From NCBI RefSeq assembly GCF_001668615.1, contig NZ_LZMC01000100.1:1-52599 (forward strand): a DNA stretch of 52,599 nucleotides, read 5' to 3'. Shown here in pieces: positions 41,324 through 50,008 of this stretch. Below the pieces are notes generated by a model. The model was not told where the DNA came from and did not search any database. It saw only the letters and a program-made list of their open reading frames with translations. Every line of letters begins with the position of its first letter. Position 1 is the stretch's first letter. The position numbers were made by a program, and so were the translations under genes. Source of the stretch: Mycobacterium sp. 1274761.0 (GTDB taxonomy: Bacteria; Actinomycetota; Actinomycetes; Mycobacteriales; Mycobacteriaceae).

Positions 41324-42313
41324 TTACAACGTCGCCGGCCGCAACACCACGACCGATCTCGCCTTTCCCGGCTCGTCGCGCAGCAGTGAGATGACCTGCC
41401 CGTCGGGAGCCTTCCCTGCATATACGCCGTCGATGCCCGCCGGGTTCAACGCTCGGCCGTGACGGGCCGATTCGACCTCCTGCGCGGACAGGTCGCGGCG
41501 CGGAAACGCCAGCAGGCAGGCGTGGTCGAGGGAGTAGGACACCTCCGGTTTGTCGGCCAACGCCTCGAGCGTGCGGGCCTCGTCGAGCCCGAATCGGCCG
41601 ACTCGGGTGCGCCGCAGCGCGGTCAGATGCCCGCCGACCTCAAGCGCGGCGCCGACGTCGCGGGCCAACGCGCGGATATAGGTGCCGCTGGAGCAGTCCA
41701 CCTCGACGTCGACGTCGACGGTGTCGTCCGAGCGCCGGACATCGCACACCGCGAAGCGGTCGATGCGCACCGGCCGTGCCGCCAGCTCGACGGGCTTGCC
41801 CTCGCGTGCCAATTTGTAGGCGCGTTCGCCGCCGACCTTGACGGCGCTGACCGATGACGGCACCTGCTGGATGTCGCCGCGCAGCGCCGTCACCGCGCAC
41901 TCGATGTCGGCGTCGGTCACATGTGCAGCCGAAACCGTCTGCAGCACATCGCCTTCGGCGTCCTCGGTGCTGGTCGTCTGACCGAGCCGGATCGTCGCGG
42001 AATAGGACTTGTCGGTGGCGGTCAGCAGGCCGAGAATTTTGGTGGCCCGCTCGATCCCGATCACCAGGACACCGGTGGCCATCGGGTCAAGCGTGCCAGC
42101 ATGGCCGACCTTGGCGGTGGAAAAGATCCGGCGGCATCGGGCGACGACGTCGTGGCTGGTCATACCCGCGGGCTTGTCGACCACCACAATGCCGGGGTGG
42201 TTTTTGCTCCTCGCTTGCGCTGGATCTTTCATGCTCCTCGCGTGCGCTGGATCTTTCATGCTCCTCGCGTGCGCTGGATCTCTCATGCTCCTCGCGTGCG
42301 CTGGATCTGTCAC
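41324..42313 (-). CDS. truB: tRNA pseudouridine(55) synthase TruB with repeat-expanded N-terminus
   Basis: A 329-residue TruB. The catalytic Asp lies in GHAGTLDPMATGVLV; other marks are VDKPAGMTSHDVV, SYSATIRLGQTTSTEDAEG, VPSSVSAVKVGGERAY and SGTYIRALARDVG. It converts U55 in the tRNA T-loop to pseudouridine. GTG 42313 overlaps the pptT stop. Before the conserved GIVVVDKPAG there are four 9-residue repeats (consensus MKDPAHARS), so the protein is about 30 residues longer than usual. Each repeat begins with a start codon (GTG, ATG, ATG, ATG), so shorter products from 42286, 42259 or 42232 are possible. Confidence 0.93.
   Translation of the reverse strand: MTDPAHARSMRDPAHARSMKDPAHARSMKDPAQARSKNHPGIVVVDKPAGMTSHDVVARCRRIFSTAKVGHAGTLDPMATGVLVIGIERATKILGLLTATDKSYSATIRLGQTTSTEDAEGDVLQTVSAAHVTDADIECAVTALRGDIQQVPSSVSAVKVGGERAYKLAREGKPVELAARPVRIDRFAVCDVRRSDDTVDVDVEVDCSSGTYIRALARDVGAALEVGGHLTALRRTRVGRFGLDEARTLEALADKPEVSYSLDHACLLAFPRRDLSAQEVESARHGRALNPAGIDGVYAGKAPDGQVISLLRDEPGKARSVVVLRPATL
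42206..42313 (-). repeat. Four tandem copies of a 27-bp unit at the truB start
   Basis: Units at 42206-42232, 42233-42259, 42260-42286 and 42287-42313 differ at only a few bases. The period is 9 codons, so copy number changes keep the frame. Each unit ends its coding sense with AGGAGC just before the next start codon. The array sits at the start/stop overlap of pptT and truB, the kind of place where MIRU minisatellites occur in mycobacteria. Confidence 0.9.
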
Positions 42314-42975
42314 AGCACGATCGCCGTCAGCGCCAAACCGTTGCGCACCGACCAGCGGCCCCGCAACGTCGTCAACGGCGGCCCGGATAGCGCTGCCGGG
42401 TCGATCAGGATGCGGGATTCGAAACCGCCTGTCGTGGCGCCGTCGTCGACGCCGAAGACGATGTGCGCGTCCTCGAAGCCCAACCAACGCTTGGTGAGCG
42501 GGAACCACGCCTTGTACGTCGCCTCCTTGGCACAGAACAGGATTCGATCCCAGTGCAGATTCGGCTGCAGCGCAGCGATTTCGGTGCGCTCGGCGGGCAG
42601 GCTGATCGCGTCGAGCACCCCGTTGGGCAGCACGTCGTGGGGTTCGGCGTCGATGCCTACCGACCGCACCGCGCTGCGGTGTGCGACCGCGGCGCCGCGA
42701 AAGCCCTCGGTGTGGGTCAGGCTGCCGACCACGCCGTCGGGCCAGCACGGCTCACCCTTCTCCCCCTTCAGGATCGGGACCGGCGGTAGACCCAGCTGGC
42801 CCAGCGCGAGCCGCGCGCAGTGGCGGACGGTGACGAACTCGTTGCGGCGCTTGGCCACTGACCTCGCGATCAGCGGCTCCTCCTCCGGCAGCGGCGCCAG
42901 ACCCGGTGGATCGGAATACATTTCGGCGGCAGCGACGGCGCCGGGCAGGACTTCGGCGAGCAGCGTGGCGACCAT
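42310..42975 (-). CDS. pptT: 4'-phosphopantetheinyl transferase PptT
   Basis: A 221-residue Sfp-type transferase. Magnesium and CoA motifs are SVGIDAEPHDVLP and WDRILFCAKEATYKAWFPLT, and the N-terminal KRRNEFVTVRHCAR and PILKGEKGEPCWPDGVVGSLTHT contact CoA. It activates the carrier proteins of mycolic acid, polyketide and siderophore synthesis and is essential in M. tuberculosis (Rv2794c). The ATG overlaps the upstream stop by 1 base (TGATG), and truB overlaps at the other end. Confidence 0.96.
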   Translation of the reverse strand: MVATLLAEVLPGAVAAAEMYSDPPGLAPLPEEEPLIARSVAKRRNEFVTVRHCARLALGQLGLPPVPILKGEKGEPCWPDGVVGSLTHTEGFRGAAVAHRSAVRSVGIDAEPHDVLPNGVLDAISLPAERTEIAALQPNLHWDRILFCAKEATYKAWFPLTKRWLGFEDAHIVFGVDDGATTGGFESRILIDPAALSGPPLTTLRGRWSVRNGLALTAIVL

Positions 42976-43919
42976 CACCTGGCCCGCGTCGCCTGACGGT
43001 TGGCGATGCGCTCCTGCATCTTCTGCGCGTTGGTCCGAATCTCGGGCGTGATCTCGAAATGTCCGCCGAACTCGTTGAGGTAGCCCGGCGGATACTCCGG
43101 GTCGGGCAGCACCTGCCGCAGCCAGCGATATGGCTTGCGCCGCCGCCACTCTCGCGGGTAGCCGACAGACACCTCTTCGAAGCGCACACCGTCGTACCAC
43201 GTGGTCCGGGGAATGTGCAGATGTCCGTACACCGAGCAGATCGCGTTGTAGCGGGTGTGCCAGTCCGCGGTCGCCGTGGTGCCACACCATAGCGAGAACT
43301 CCGGGTAGAACAATGCGTCGCAGGGCTCGCGCACCAGCGGAAAGTGATTCACCAGCACCGTCGGCGTCACCCAGTCCAGGTCCTCCAGCCGCTTGCGAGT
43401 GGCCTCCACTCGGTCGCGGCACCACGCATCCTTGGTCGCATACGGCTCGTTGGACAACACGAACTCGTCGGTGGCCACCACGTTGTTGTCGCGGGCGATC
43501 GCGAGCCCCTCGGCCTTCGTCGCCGCCCCCTTGGGCAGGAACGTGTAGTCGTAGAGCAGGAACATCGGCACGATCGTGGCCGGCCCACCTGCGTCGGTCC
43601 ACACCGGAAAGGGATGTTCGGGGGTGATCACGCCCAGCTCGTCGCACATGTTGACCAGGTAGTCGTAGCGAGCACGGCCGAATACCTGCACCGGATCCCT
43701 GTTGGTGGTCCATAGCTCGTGGTTGCCGGGCACCCAGATGACCTTGGCGAACCGCTTGCGCAGCAGGTCCAGCGCCCAGCGGATCTCGTCGGTGCGTTCG
43801 GCCACGTCGCCGGCGACGATCAGCCAATCGTCGGGCGAAGAGGGGTGCAGCGATTCGGTGACCGGTTTGTTGCCGGTGTGACCCGTATGCAGGTCGCTGA
43901 TCGCCCAGAGTGTCGCCAC
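42975..43919 (-). CDS. Metallophosphoesterase (Rv2795c-like)
   Basis: A 314-residue calcineurin-like phosphoesterase. All metal motifs are in order: ISDLHTGH near residue 6, AGDVAER near 36, PGNHE near 64, VNHFP near 190 and YGHLHIPRT near 230. The substrate is unknown. GTG 43919 (VATLWAISDLH) fits because the first strand follows at once. It is co-transcribed with pptT; the pairing is conserved in mycobacteria, and metallophosphoesterases of this kind are reported to undo the pptT product (Ppt hydrolases), an idea that fits here but is not proven by sequence. Confidence 0.88.
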   Translation of the reverse strand: MATLWAISDLHTGHTGNKPVTESLHPSSPDDWLIVAGDVAERTDEIRWALDLLRKRFAKVIWVPGNHELWTTNRDPVQVFGRARYDYLVNMCDELGVITPEHPFPVWTDAGGPATIVPMFLLYDYTFLPKGAATKAEGLAIARDNNVVATDEFVLSNEPYATKDAWCRDRVEATRKRLEDLDWVTPTVLVNHFPLVREPCDALFYPEFSLWCGTTATADWHTRYNAICSVYGHLHIPRTTWYDGVRFEEVSVGYPREWRRRKPYRWLRQVLPDPEYPPGYLNEFGGHFEITPEIRTNAQKMQERIANRQATRAR

Positions 43920-43965
43920 AACCGACCAGCCTACTGAAGCGCGCCGGTGAGACCCGCGGTGCAAC

Positions 43966-43979
43966 TAGAACCTGTTCTC
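43966..43979 (+). promoter_or_regulatory. KstR-like operator
   Basis: TAGAACCTGTTCTC matches the KstR site TNNAACNNGTTNNA in 13 of 14 positions and has perfect AGAAC/GTTCT arms. It lies upstream of a SigA-like promoter for the DUF3558/CocE pair. KstR represses sterol and lipid catabolism genes. The call is by motif only. Confidence 0.5.
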
Positions 43980-43988
43980 GTTTCCTGT

Positions 43989-44016
43989 TTGGCGCGATGG
44001 CGCCGACTTGTATAGT
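43989..44016 (+). promoter_or_regulatory. SigA-like promoter for the DUF3558 gene
   Basis: TTGGCG at 43989-43994, 16 bases, then TATAGT at 44011-44016, a near-consensus -10. It ends 34 bases before the ATG at 44051, and AGGGGG (44041-44046) just before the ATG could serve as ribosome-binding site. Confidence 0.55.
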
Positions 44017-44050
44017 CCCCGCAGGGGCTGCCGACGCGCGAGGGGGTTTC

Positions 44051-44656
44051 ATGGCCACCAAGGTCCGTCTGTTCGCGGCGTTCGGCGCGCTGGTGACGGC
44101 GGTCGTTCTGGTCCTCCAGAGCGGGCCGCTGACGGTGCCGTCGCCCGGACCGGTGGATCTACGCTCGACCGCCGCGCCGCTGCCGATGGCCACCACGACA
44201 ATCAAGTGGCCGGTGATCGAGACCGTCGACCCCGACCCGTTCGACGCGTGCCGCGACATCCCGCTCGACGTCGTCCAGCGCCTCGGCCTGGCATTCACGC
44301 CGCCACAGCCGGAGGACGCCCTGCGCTGTCACTTCGACGCGGGCAACTATCAGATGGCGGTCGAGGCGTTCGTCTGGCGGACCTACGAGCAGAGCCTGCC
44401 CGCCGACGCGGTCGAGATGGACATCGAGGGCCACCGCGCCGCCCAGTACTGGGTGATGAAGCCGACAGACTGGAACAACCGGTGGTGGATCACCTGCGCG
44501 ATCGCGTTCAAGACCGACTACGGCCTGATCCAGCAGTCGCTGTTCTACTCACCGGTGTACGCGGCCGACGACGTCGACTGCATGCAGACCAACCTGCAGC
44601 GCGCTCACGAGCTGGCGCCGTATTACAAGTACACGGGTGATAAACCGGCTGCGTAG
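44051..44656 (+). CDS. DUF3558 exported or membrane-anchored protein
   Basis: A 201-residue protein. Residues 5-25 (VRLFAAFGALVTAVVLVLQSG) are a signal peptide or anchor; there is no lipobox cysteine. The DUF3558 pattern is DPFDACRDIPLDVVQRLGLAF near 61-81, with cysteines C66, C97, C160 and C179 that could form disulfides outside the cell. It corresponds in position to Rv2799. The 3' end overlaps the hydrolase gene by 20 bases. The function of the family is unknown. Confidence 0.82.
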   Translation: MATKVRLFAAFGALVTAVVLVLQSGPLTVPSPGPVDLRSTAAPLPMATTTIKWPVIETVDPDPFDACRDIPLDVVQRLGLAFTPPQPEDALRCHFDAGNYQMAVEAFVWRTYEQSLPADAVEMDIEGHRAAQYWVMKPTDWNNRWWITCAIAFKTDYGLIQQSLFYSPVYAADDVDCMQTNLQRAHELAPYYKYTGDKPAA

Positions 44657-46304
44657 CGTCGGTCCGGTGCCGCTAGCGCAGACCCTCGTCGGCCGTACCC
44701 TCGCCCGCGCGCTGCGACTGCCGCCGCGCACCACCGCCTTCGAGGTTGTCCAGCGGGTTCGGATACCGATGCGCGACGGCGTCGACCTCGTCGCCGATCA
44801 CTATCGGCCGACGACACCAAATCCGGCGGGCACGCTTCTGGTGCGCACGCCCTACGGGCGCGGATACCCGGTGTCGGTGCTGTTCGGCAGCGTCTACGCG
44901 GCTCGGGGGTACCACGTCATCGTCCAAAGCGTGCGCGGCACCTTCGGCTCCGGCGGCGAGTTCAATCCGTTCGTCAACGAGATTCCCGACGGCGCCGACA
45001 CCGCGGAGTGGCTGCGCTCACAGCCGTGGTTCACGGGATCGTTCGGCACCATGGGGGCGTCCTACCTCGGCTTCACGCAGTGGGCGCTGCTGACCGACCC
45101 GCCGCCCGAGCTGGCGGCCGCCGTCATCACCGTGGGCCCGCACGATATCAGCGGACCCCGTTGGGGCGCAGGATCTTTCGGCCTCGACGATTTCGTCGGT
45201 TGGAGCCACAGCGTCGCTCACCAGGAAGAGCCGGGCCGGGTCAGGCAACTCGTGCGGACGATGCGGACTCGCCGGCTGGTGGCCCGGGCGACGGCAGGTA
45301 TCCCGGTGGGGCATGCGGGGCGAAAGCTGTTCGGCAAGGGCGCGCCGTGGTTCGAATCGTGGCTCGAGCACGACCAGCGCGACGACCCGTTCTGGAAGCC
45401 GACGCAGCTGCAGGGCGCCTTGGAACGATCCGAGGTGCCGGTGCTGCTGCTCACCGGATGGCAGGACCTGTTCATCGAACAGACGCTGGAGCAGTACGCG
45501 CAGTTGCGCATGCGCGATGTGCCGGTTGCGCTGACCGTCGGCTCGTGGACCCACTCAGACCTGCTGAGGCGGGGCGCGCCGACCGTGGTGCGTGAGTCGT
45601 TGGCGTGGTTCGACACCCATCTCGGCGACGGGCACGGGGCGCGGCGGCGCAGCCCGGTGCGCATCCACGTCAACCACGACGGCTGGCTCGACCTCGACGA
45701 CTGGCCCCCCGCGATGCCCGAACAAGTGCGCTATCTGCAGCCAGGCGGGCGGCTCGGCACCTCGGTGCCTCCCGACACCGCGCAACCGGTGACGTTCACC
45801 TACGACCCGGCCGACCCGACACCCACCGTGGGCGGTGGATTGCTCTCCCCCAACCGCGGATATCGCCGCGACGACCAGCTCGCCGAGCGCTCCGACGTGC
45901 TGGCTTTCACCGGCGATGCGCTGCCGCAGGACGTCTACGTCGTCGGCGCCCCGGTCATCGAGCTGACGCACAGTTGTGACAATCCGCACCACGACCTCTT
46001 TATCCGGCTCAGCGAGGTCGACGAAAAAGGCCGGTCGCGCAACGTCACCGACGGATATCGCCGCGGCACAGGCGATTCGGAAACCGTGACCATGAAGTTG
46101 GATGCCGTGGCACACCGGTTCGGCGCGGGCTCGCGCATTCGGGTCCTGGTCGCCGGCGGCTCGCATCCGCGGTTCGCCCGCAATTTGGGCACCGGCGAGC
46201 CACTGGCCACCGGTACGCGGCTGCAGCCCGCCAGGCACACGGTGCGCCTCGGCGATGGCGCGTCACGTCTGCTGCTGCCCGCGGCGACGCGGCTACCCGA
46301 CTGA
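44637..46304 (+). CDS. CocE/NonD-type hydrolase (peptidase S15 family)
   Basis: A 555-residue hydrolase with an X-Pro dipeptidyl-peptidase (S15) alpha/beta domain and a C-terminal jelly-roll (about 360-550). The nucleophile is Ser in GTMGASYLGF (near residue 141). The early VRIPMRDGVDLVADHYRP and VQSVRGTFGSGGEF are typical, and the Asp and His candidates are in GWQDLF and GSWTHSD. It likely cleaves esters or amides; the natural substrate is unknown (Rv2800-like). GTG 44637 overlaps the DUF3558 gene, so it is coupled. The end overlaps the next gene by 12 bases. Confidence 0.87.
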   Translation: MINRLRSVGPVPLAQTLVGRTLARALRLPPRTTAFEVVQRVRIPMRDGVDLVADHYRPTTPNPAGTLLVRTPYGRGYPVSVLFGSVYAARGYHVIVQSVRGTFGSGGEFNPFVNEIPDGADTAEWLRSQPWFTGSFGTMGASYLGFTQWALLTDPPPELAAAVITVGPHDISGPRWGAGSFGLDDFVGWSHSVAHQEEPGRVRQLVRTMRTRRLVARATAGIPVGHAGRKLFGKGAPWFESWLEHDQRDDPFWKPTQLQGALERSEVPVLLLTGWQDLFIEQTLEQYAQLRMRDVPVALTVGSWTHSDLLRRGAPTVVRESLAWFDTHLGDGHGARRRSPVRIHVNHDGWLDLDDWPPAMPEQVRYLQPGGRLGTSVPPDTAQPVTFTYDPADPTPTVGGGLLSPNRGYRRDDQLAERSDVLAFTGDALPQDVYVVGAPVIELTHSCDNPHHDLFIRLSEVDEKGRSRNVTDGYRRGTGDSETVTMKLDAVAHRFGAGSRIRVLVAGGSHPRFARNLGTGEPLATGTRLQPARHTVRLGDGASRLLLPAATRLPD

Positions 46305-46868
46305 TTCGCGCACCTGCGCGGCGACCTCGCGCAGCGTCGCGTCGTCATGCACTGAAGCGGCCCACATCGGGTTGACCGGCAGCTGCACCCAACTGGTGCA
46401 GCCGGCGTACTCGGGCGTCCGCTGCAACCGCAGCGGTTCGGCGAGCGAACTGGCCTGCACCACCAACACCGTCAGCCGGCATTTAGGCCGGAAGTCCAGC
46501 CGATCCGCCCGCACCGACTCGGCCGTCCAGATATGCAGCGGCGCAAGGTCTTCCAGACCTTCTGGCCGGTGGACCTCCACGGCGGCGACGACCTTCGCGC
46601 CGGCCCGCAGCACGATTTCGGAAGCGGTGCTGTCGGCGGCTGCGGGCGCCAGCAGGTCGCGGTGCTCCGGCCGGACCCGCTGCGCGTGGCTGTGGGCGAC
46701 AGTCGGGAAGAACAGAAACTGCGGCGAGTCGAGGGTGAACCTCTTCTCGTGGATCCCACCCTTGCGCAGCAGCACGGTCTGGCGGCCGTCGAGCATCGCG
46801 TGCACCGCGGCGCTCCACTCTTTCAGCGCCGGCTGGGTCAGGGTGGACTGGGTCGGTGTGGTCGTCAC
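46293..46868 (-). CDS. DUF1802 family protein
   Basis: A 191-residue protein. The start LKEWSAAVHAMLDGRQTVLLRKGGIHEK is typical of DUF1802, followed by FTLDSPQFLFFPTVAHSHAQRV. It is soluble with no known catalytic motif. It begins at GTG overlapping the DUF2277 gene stop (GTGA), so the two are co-translated. DUF1802 is sometimes linked with restriction-like folds, but nothing here proves that. Confidence 0.8.
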   Translation of the reverse strand: MTTTPTQSTLTQPALKEWSAAVHAMLDGRQTVLLRKGGIHEKRFTLDSPQFLFFPTVAHSHAQRVRPEHRDLLAPAAADSTASEIVLRAGAKVVAAVEVHRPEGLEDLAPLHIWTAESVRADRLDFRPKCRLTVLVVQASSLAEPLRLQRTPEYAGCTSWVQLPVNPMWAASVHDDATLREVAAQVRESVG

Positions 46869-47146
46869 CGCGCGCCGGCCGCCCTGGCCTCGATACGCGC
46901 GCGAACCTCGGGGCGCCGCAACGGCGGCACCGATTTCGGCGGCTGCTTACGCGGCGGCAACGCGGCCAGCAGCCGGCTCGTGATCGCGGTGACCTCGGCG
47001 ACGGCTTGTTCGAAGGCGTCGACGTTGGCCGCCGACGGCCGGGTGACGCCGCTGACCTTCCTGATGTACTGCCGCGCGGCCGCCTCGATCTCCTCATCGG
47101 TGGCTGCCGGCTCCAGGCCGCGGAGTTCGGTGATGTTTCGGCACAT
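46865..47146 (-). CDS. DUF2277 family protein
   Basis: A 93-residue protein starting MCRNITELRGLEPAATDEEI, the hallmark of DUF2277, with the helical ARQYIRKVSGVTRPSAAN following. The C-terminus is basic and Pro-rich (LPPRKQPPKSVPPLRRP). Cys2 is conserved in the family, but its role is unknown. It is the first gene of a two-gene unit and divergent from echA, 23 bases apart. Confidence 0.85.
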   Translation of the reverse strand: MCRNITELRGLEPAATDEEIEAAARQYIRKVSGVTRPSAANVDAFEQAVAEVTAITSRLLAALPPRKQPPKSVPPLRRPEVRARIEARAAGAR

Positions 47147-47169
47147 GGGTCCACGATAGGTTCTTCCGC

Positions 47170-47931
47170 ATGACCAACGCTGATCAAGTTCTGCTGATCG
47201 AGACCGACGAGCGGGTGCGCACCCTGACCCTGAACCGCCCGCAATCGCGCAACGCCTTGTCCTCTGCGCTGCGCACCCGGCTCTTCGCGGCGCTGCGCGA
47301 CGCCGAGGCCGACGACGCCGTCGATGTGGTCATTCTGACCGGCGCGGACCCGGTGTTCTCTGCTGGGCTGGACCTCAAGGAGCTCGGCGACACCACCGAG
47401 CTGCCCGACATCTCGCCGAAGTGGCCGCCGATGAGCAAGCCGGTGATCGGTGCCATCAACGGCGCCGCGGTCACCGGCGGCCTGGAGATTGCGCTGTACT
47501 GCGACGTCCTGATCGCCTCCGAGCGGGCGCGATTCGCCGACACCCACGCCAGGGTCGGCTTGCTCCCAACGTGGGGGCTCTCGGTGCGGCTGCCTCAGAA
47601 GGTCGGCATCGGCATGGCCCGCAGGATGAGCCTCACCGGCGACTACCTCTCGGCCGACGAGGCGCTGCGGACCGGGTTGGTGACCGAGGTCGTGCCGCAC
47701 GACGAGCTGCTGCCCGCCGCGCGCCGGGTCTCGGCGTCGATCGTCGGCAACAACCGGAAGGCCGTGCGCGCGCTGCTGGAGTCTTACCACCGCATCGACG
47801 AGGCGCAGACCAACGACGGCCTGTGGATCGAGGCGGCGTCGGCGCGGCAGTGGATGAGCACCGCCACCGGCGACGACATCGCCGCCAACCGCGATGCCGT
47901 GATCCAGCGGGGCCGCACACAAGTCCGCTGA
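47170..47931 (+). CDS. Enoyl-CoA hydratase (EchA16-like)
   Basis: A 253-residue crotonase. The oxyanion-hole segments are FSAGLDLKELGD (near 64) and GAAVTGGLEIALYCDVLIAS (near 98). The Glu in GGLEIAL is one expected acid; the second catalytic Glu of classical hydratases (near 137) is replaced in ARVGLLPTWG, as in many EchA paralogues, so the exact reaction is uncertain. It probably acts in fatty-acid or sterol side-chain breakdown. Confidence 0.87.
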   Translation: MTNADQVLLIETDERVRTLTLNRPQSRNALSSALRTRLFAALRDAEADDAVDVVILTGADPVFSAGLDLKELGDTTELPDISPKWPPMSKPVIGAINGAAVTGGLEIALYCDVLIASERARFADTHARVGLLPTWGLSVRLPQKVGIGMARRMSLTGDYLSADEALRTGLVTEVVPHDELLPAARRVSASIVGNNRKAVRALLESYHRIDEAQTNDGLWIEAASARQWMSTATGDDIAANRDAVIQRGRTQVR

Positions 47932-48017
47932 GCGCTGGCGGCCCCCCTCATTCCGCGACCGACCGTGTCTGTACCCGACACGCCGTTGTGCACCGGCATT
48001 TTGCGGTCCCTCGTAGG

Positions 48018-48590
48018 GTGACGAGCGTGAACGAAGCGCATGAGTTCTGCGGCAGCGACGAATGGCGACAAACGATCCGCGAGATCATCATCCCGTGGGC
48101 AGTGGGCGAGATCGACCTGGGCGATGACGTGCTCGAGGTCGGACCGGGATACGGCGCCACCACTGACGTGTTCGGTGCATCAGTGGCGCGGTTGACTTCG
48201 GTGGAGATCGACGACGGGCTGGCGGCGATGCTGCGCGAGCGGTTCTCGAACACGCCGTCGGTCGAGATCGTCAACGGCGATGCCACACAGCTCGCGTTCG
48301 GCGATGGAAAGTTCACCGGCGCAGTGTGTTTCACGATGCTGCATCACGTACCCAGCGCCGCGTTGCAGGATCGGCTGTTCGCCGAGGTCGCCCGGGTGCT
48401 GCGGCCGGGCGCCGCACTGGTGGCCAGCGACAGCCTCGGTAGTGACGAGCTGGCCACCGCGCACGAGGGCGATACCTACAACCCGGTCGATCCCGCGACA
48501 CTGCCGTCGCGGCTGGCTGCGGCGGGCTTCGGGGATGTTGAGATCAAGACGACCGAGTTTGGCTGGGCCGCCGTCGCACGCGCACGCTGA
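48018..48590 (+). CDS. Class I SAM-dependent methyltransferase
   Basis: A 190-residue methyltransferase. Motif I is VLEVGPGYGATTDV, the acidic loop is SVEIDDGLAA, then VNGDATQLAFGDGKF and FTMLHHVPS (motif IV), and ARVLRPGAALVASDSL. The fold is complete but lacks any substrate-specific addition, so the substrate is unknown. The start is GTG 48018 (VTSVNEAHEF) or GTG 48027. It lies 86 bases after the hydratase gene. Confidence 0.82.
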   Translation: MTSVNEAHEFCGSDEWRQTIREIIIPWAVGEIDLGDDVLEVGPGYGATTDVFGASVARLTSVEIDDGLAAMLRERFSNTPSVEIVNGDATQLAFGDGKFTGAVCFTMLHHVPSAALQDRLFAEVARVLRPGAALVASDSLGSDELATAHEGDTYNPVDPATLPSRLAAAGFGDVEIKTTEFGWAAVARAR

Positions 48591-48662
48591 CACGCGCGCG
48601 AGCGACCTCAAACCGCCGAAAACGTGCGGCGGGTCGTGTGCAGACACGGGCGCTCGCGGAAA

Positions 48663-49991
48663 TTAGGAGGTGCCGGGCACCAGCCAGTGCCCGGAGGAGG
48701 CACGCCAGCCGACGAAGATCAGCCGCAGCACCATAAAAGTGCTCAGGCCCGACCAGATACCCAGCAGGCCCCAGCCGAAGATCAGTGAGAGCCAGATCAG
48801 CGGCAAGAACCCGGCGAGCGCGCTGAACACTGTCGCGTTGCGCATGAACTTCGCGTCGCCGGCGCCGAGTAGCACGCCGTCGAGCGCGAAAACGATTCCC
48901 GCGATCGGCAATTGGGCCACCATGAACCACCACGGCACGCCGATCGCGTCGAGCACCGAGCGGTCGTCGGTGAACACGCTCGGGAAGACCGATGCGCCGA
49001 CGGCGAAGATGGCGGCCAGCACCGCAGAGGCGACGGCAGAGAAGACGGTCACCCGCCAGGCCACCGATTTAGCGTGCGCCAAGTCGCCCGCGCCGAGCGC
49101 CGCGCCCACCAGCGACTGCGCCGCGATGGCCAGCGAATCCAACACCAGCGCAAGGAAATTCCACAACTGCAGCACGACCTGGTGAGCGGCGACGGCGGCC
49201 GCACCGAACCGAGCCGCGACGGCTCCGGCCGACACGAAGCATGCCTGAAACGCAAGCGTCCGCAACAGCAGGTCCCGGCCCATCACCACTTGGGCGCGCA
49301 GCACCGTCGGCTGGATCCGCAACGGCACCCGCTCCACCAACAGCGCGCGGCAGAAAAGCAGCCCCGCCAACCACTGGCCGACCAGGTTGGCCACCGCCGA
49401 CCCTGCCAGCTCCAACCGCGGCATGCCCAGCCAGCCGAACACCAGCAGCGGGCACAGCACCGCCGAGGCCGCGAACCCGGAGACCACATAGCGCAACGGC
49501 CGTGCGGTGTCCTGCACCCCACGCATCCAGCCGTTGCCCGCGGCCGAGATCAGGATGGCGGGCGCGCCGACGATCGCGATGTGTACCCAGTCCAGCGCGG
49601 CCGCGGCGATATCACCACCGGCAGCAAGCGCCGACACCAACGGCACCGCGGCGATCTCCACCGCCGCCACGATCGCCACGCCCAGCCCGACCGCGAGCCA
49701 CGTCGCCTGGACACCCTCGCCGACCGCCGCCGCGCGGCTGCCCGCTCCGAAGAACCGCGCCGAGCGCGCCGTCGTCCCGTAGGACAGGAACGTCATCTGA
49801 GAGCTCAGCGTGCTCAGGATCAGCCCGCCGATGGCCAGCCCGGCCAGGCTGAGTGCACCCAACCGACCGACCACGGCGAGGTCGAACAGGAGGTAGACGG
49901 GTTCGGCGGCCAGCACGCCGAGCGCGGGCAGTGCCAGCCCGGCGATGCGGCGGGTAGTCGCAGGGGCGACGGGTAGATCGGGGTCAGCCAA
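48663..49991 (-). CDS. dinF: MATE family efflux transporter DinF
   Basis: A 442-residue protein with twelve membrane helices in two MATE halves. The first half has ALGVLAAEPVYLLFDLAVVGRLGALSLAGL and the second AHQVVLQLWNFLALVLDSLAIAAQSLVG. It is likely an H+- or Na+-coupled exporter of cationic compounds. It corresponds to Rv2836c. No ATG or GTG fits; TTG 49991 (LADPDLPV) gives the normal length and lies 17 bases after the DHH gene stop. Confidence 0.88.
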   Translation of the reverse strand: MADPDLPVAPATTRRIAGLALPALGVLAAEPVYLLFDLAVVGRLGALSLAGLAIGGLILSTLSSQMTFLSYGTTARSARFFGAGSRAAAVGEGVQATWLAVGLGVAIVAAVEIAAVPLVSALAAGGDIAAAALDWVHIAIVGAPAILISAAGNGWMRGVQDTARPLRYVVSGFAASAVLCPLLVFGWLGMPRLELAGSAVANLVGQWLAGLLFCRALLVERVPLRIQPTVLRAQVVMGRDLLLRTLAFQACFVSAGAVAARFGAAAVAAHQVVLQLWNFLALVLDSLAIAAQSLVGAALGAGDLAHAKSVAWRVTVFSAVASAVLAAIFAVGASVFPSVFTDDRSVLDAIGVPWWFMVAQLPIAGIVFALDGVLLGAGDAKFMRNATVFSALAGFLPLIWLSLIFGWGLLGIWSGLSTFMVLRLIFVGWRASSGHWLVPGTS

Positions 49992-50008
49992 GGCGCCGCT
50001 GACGTGCG

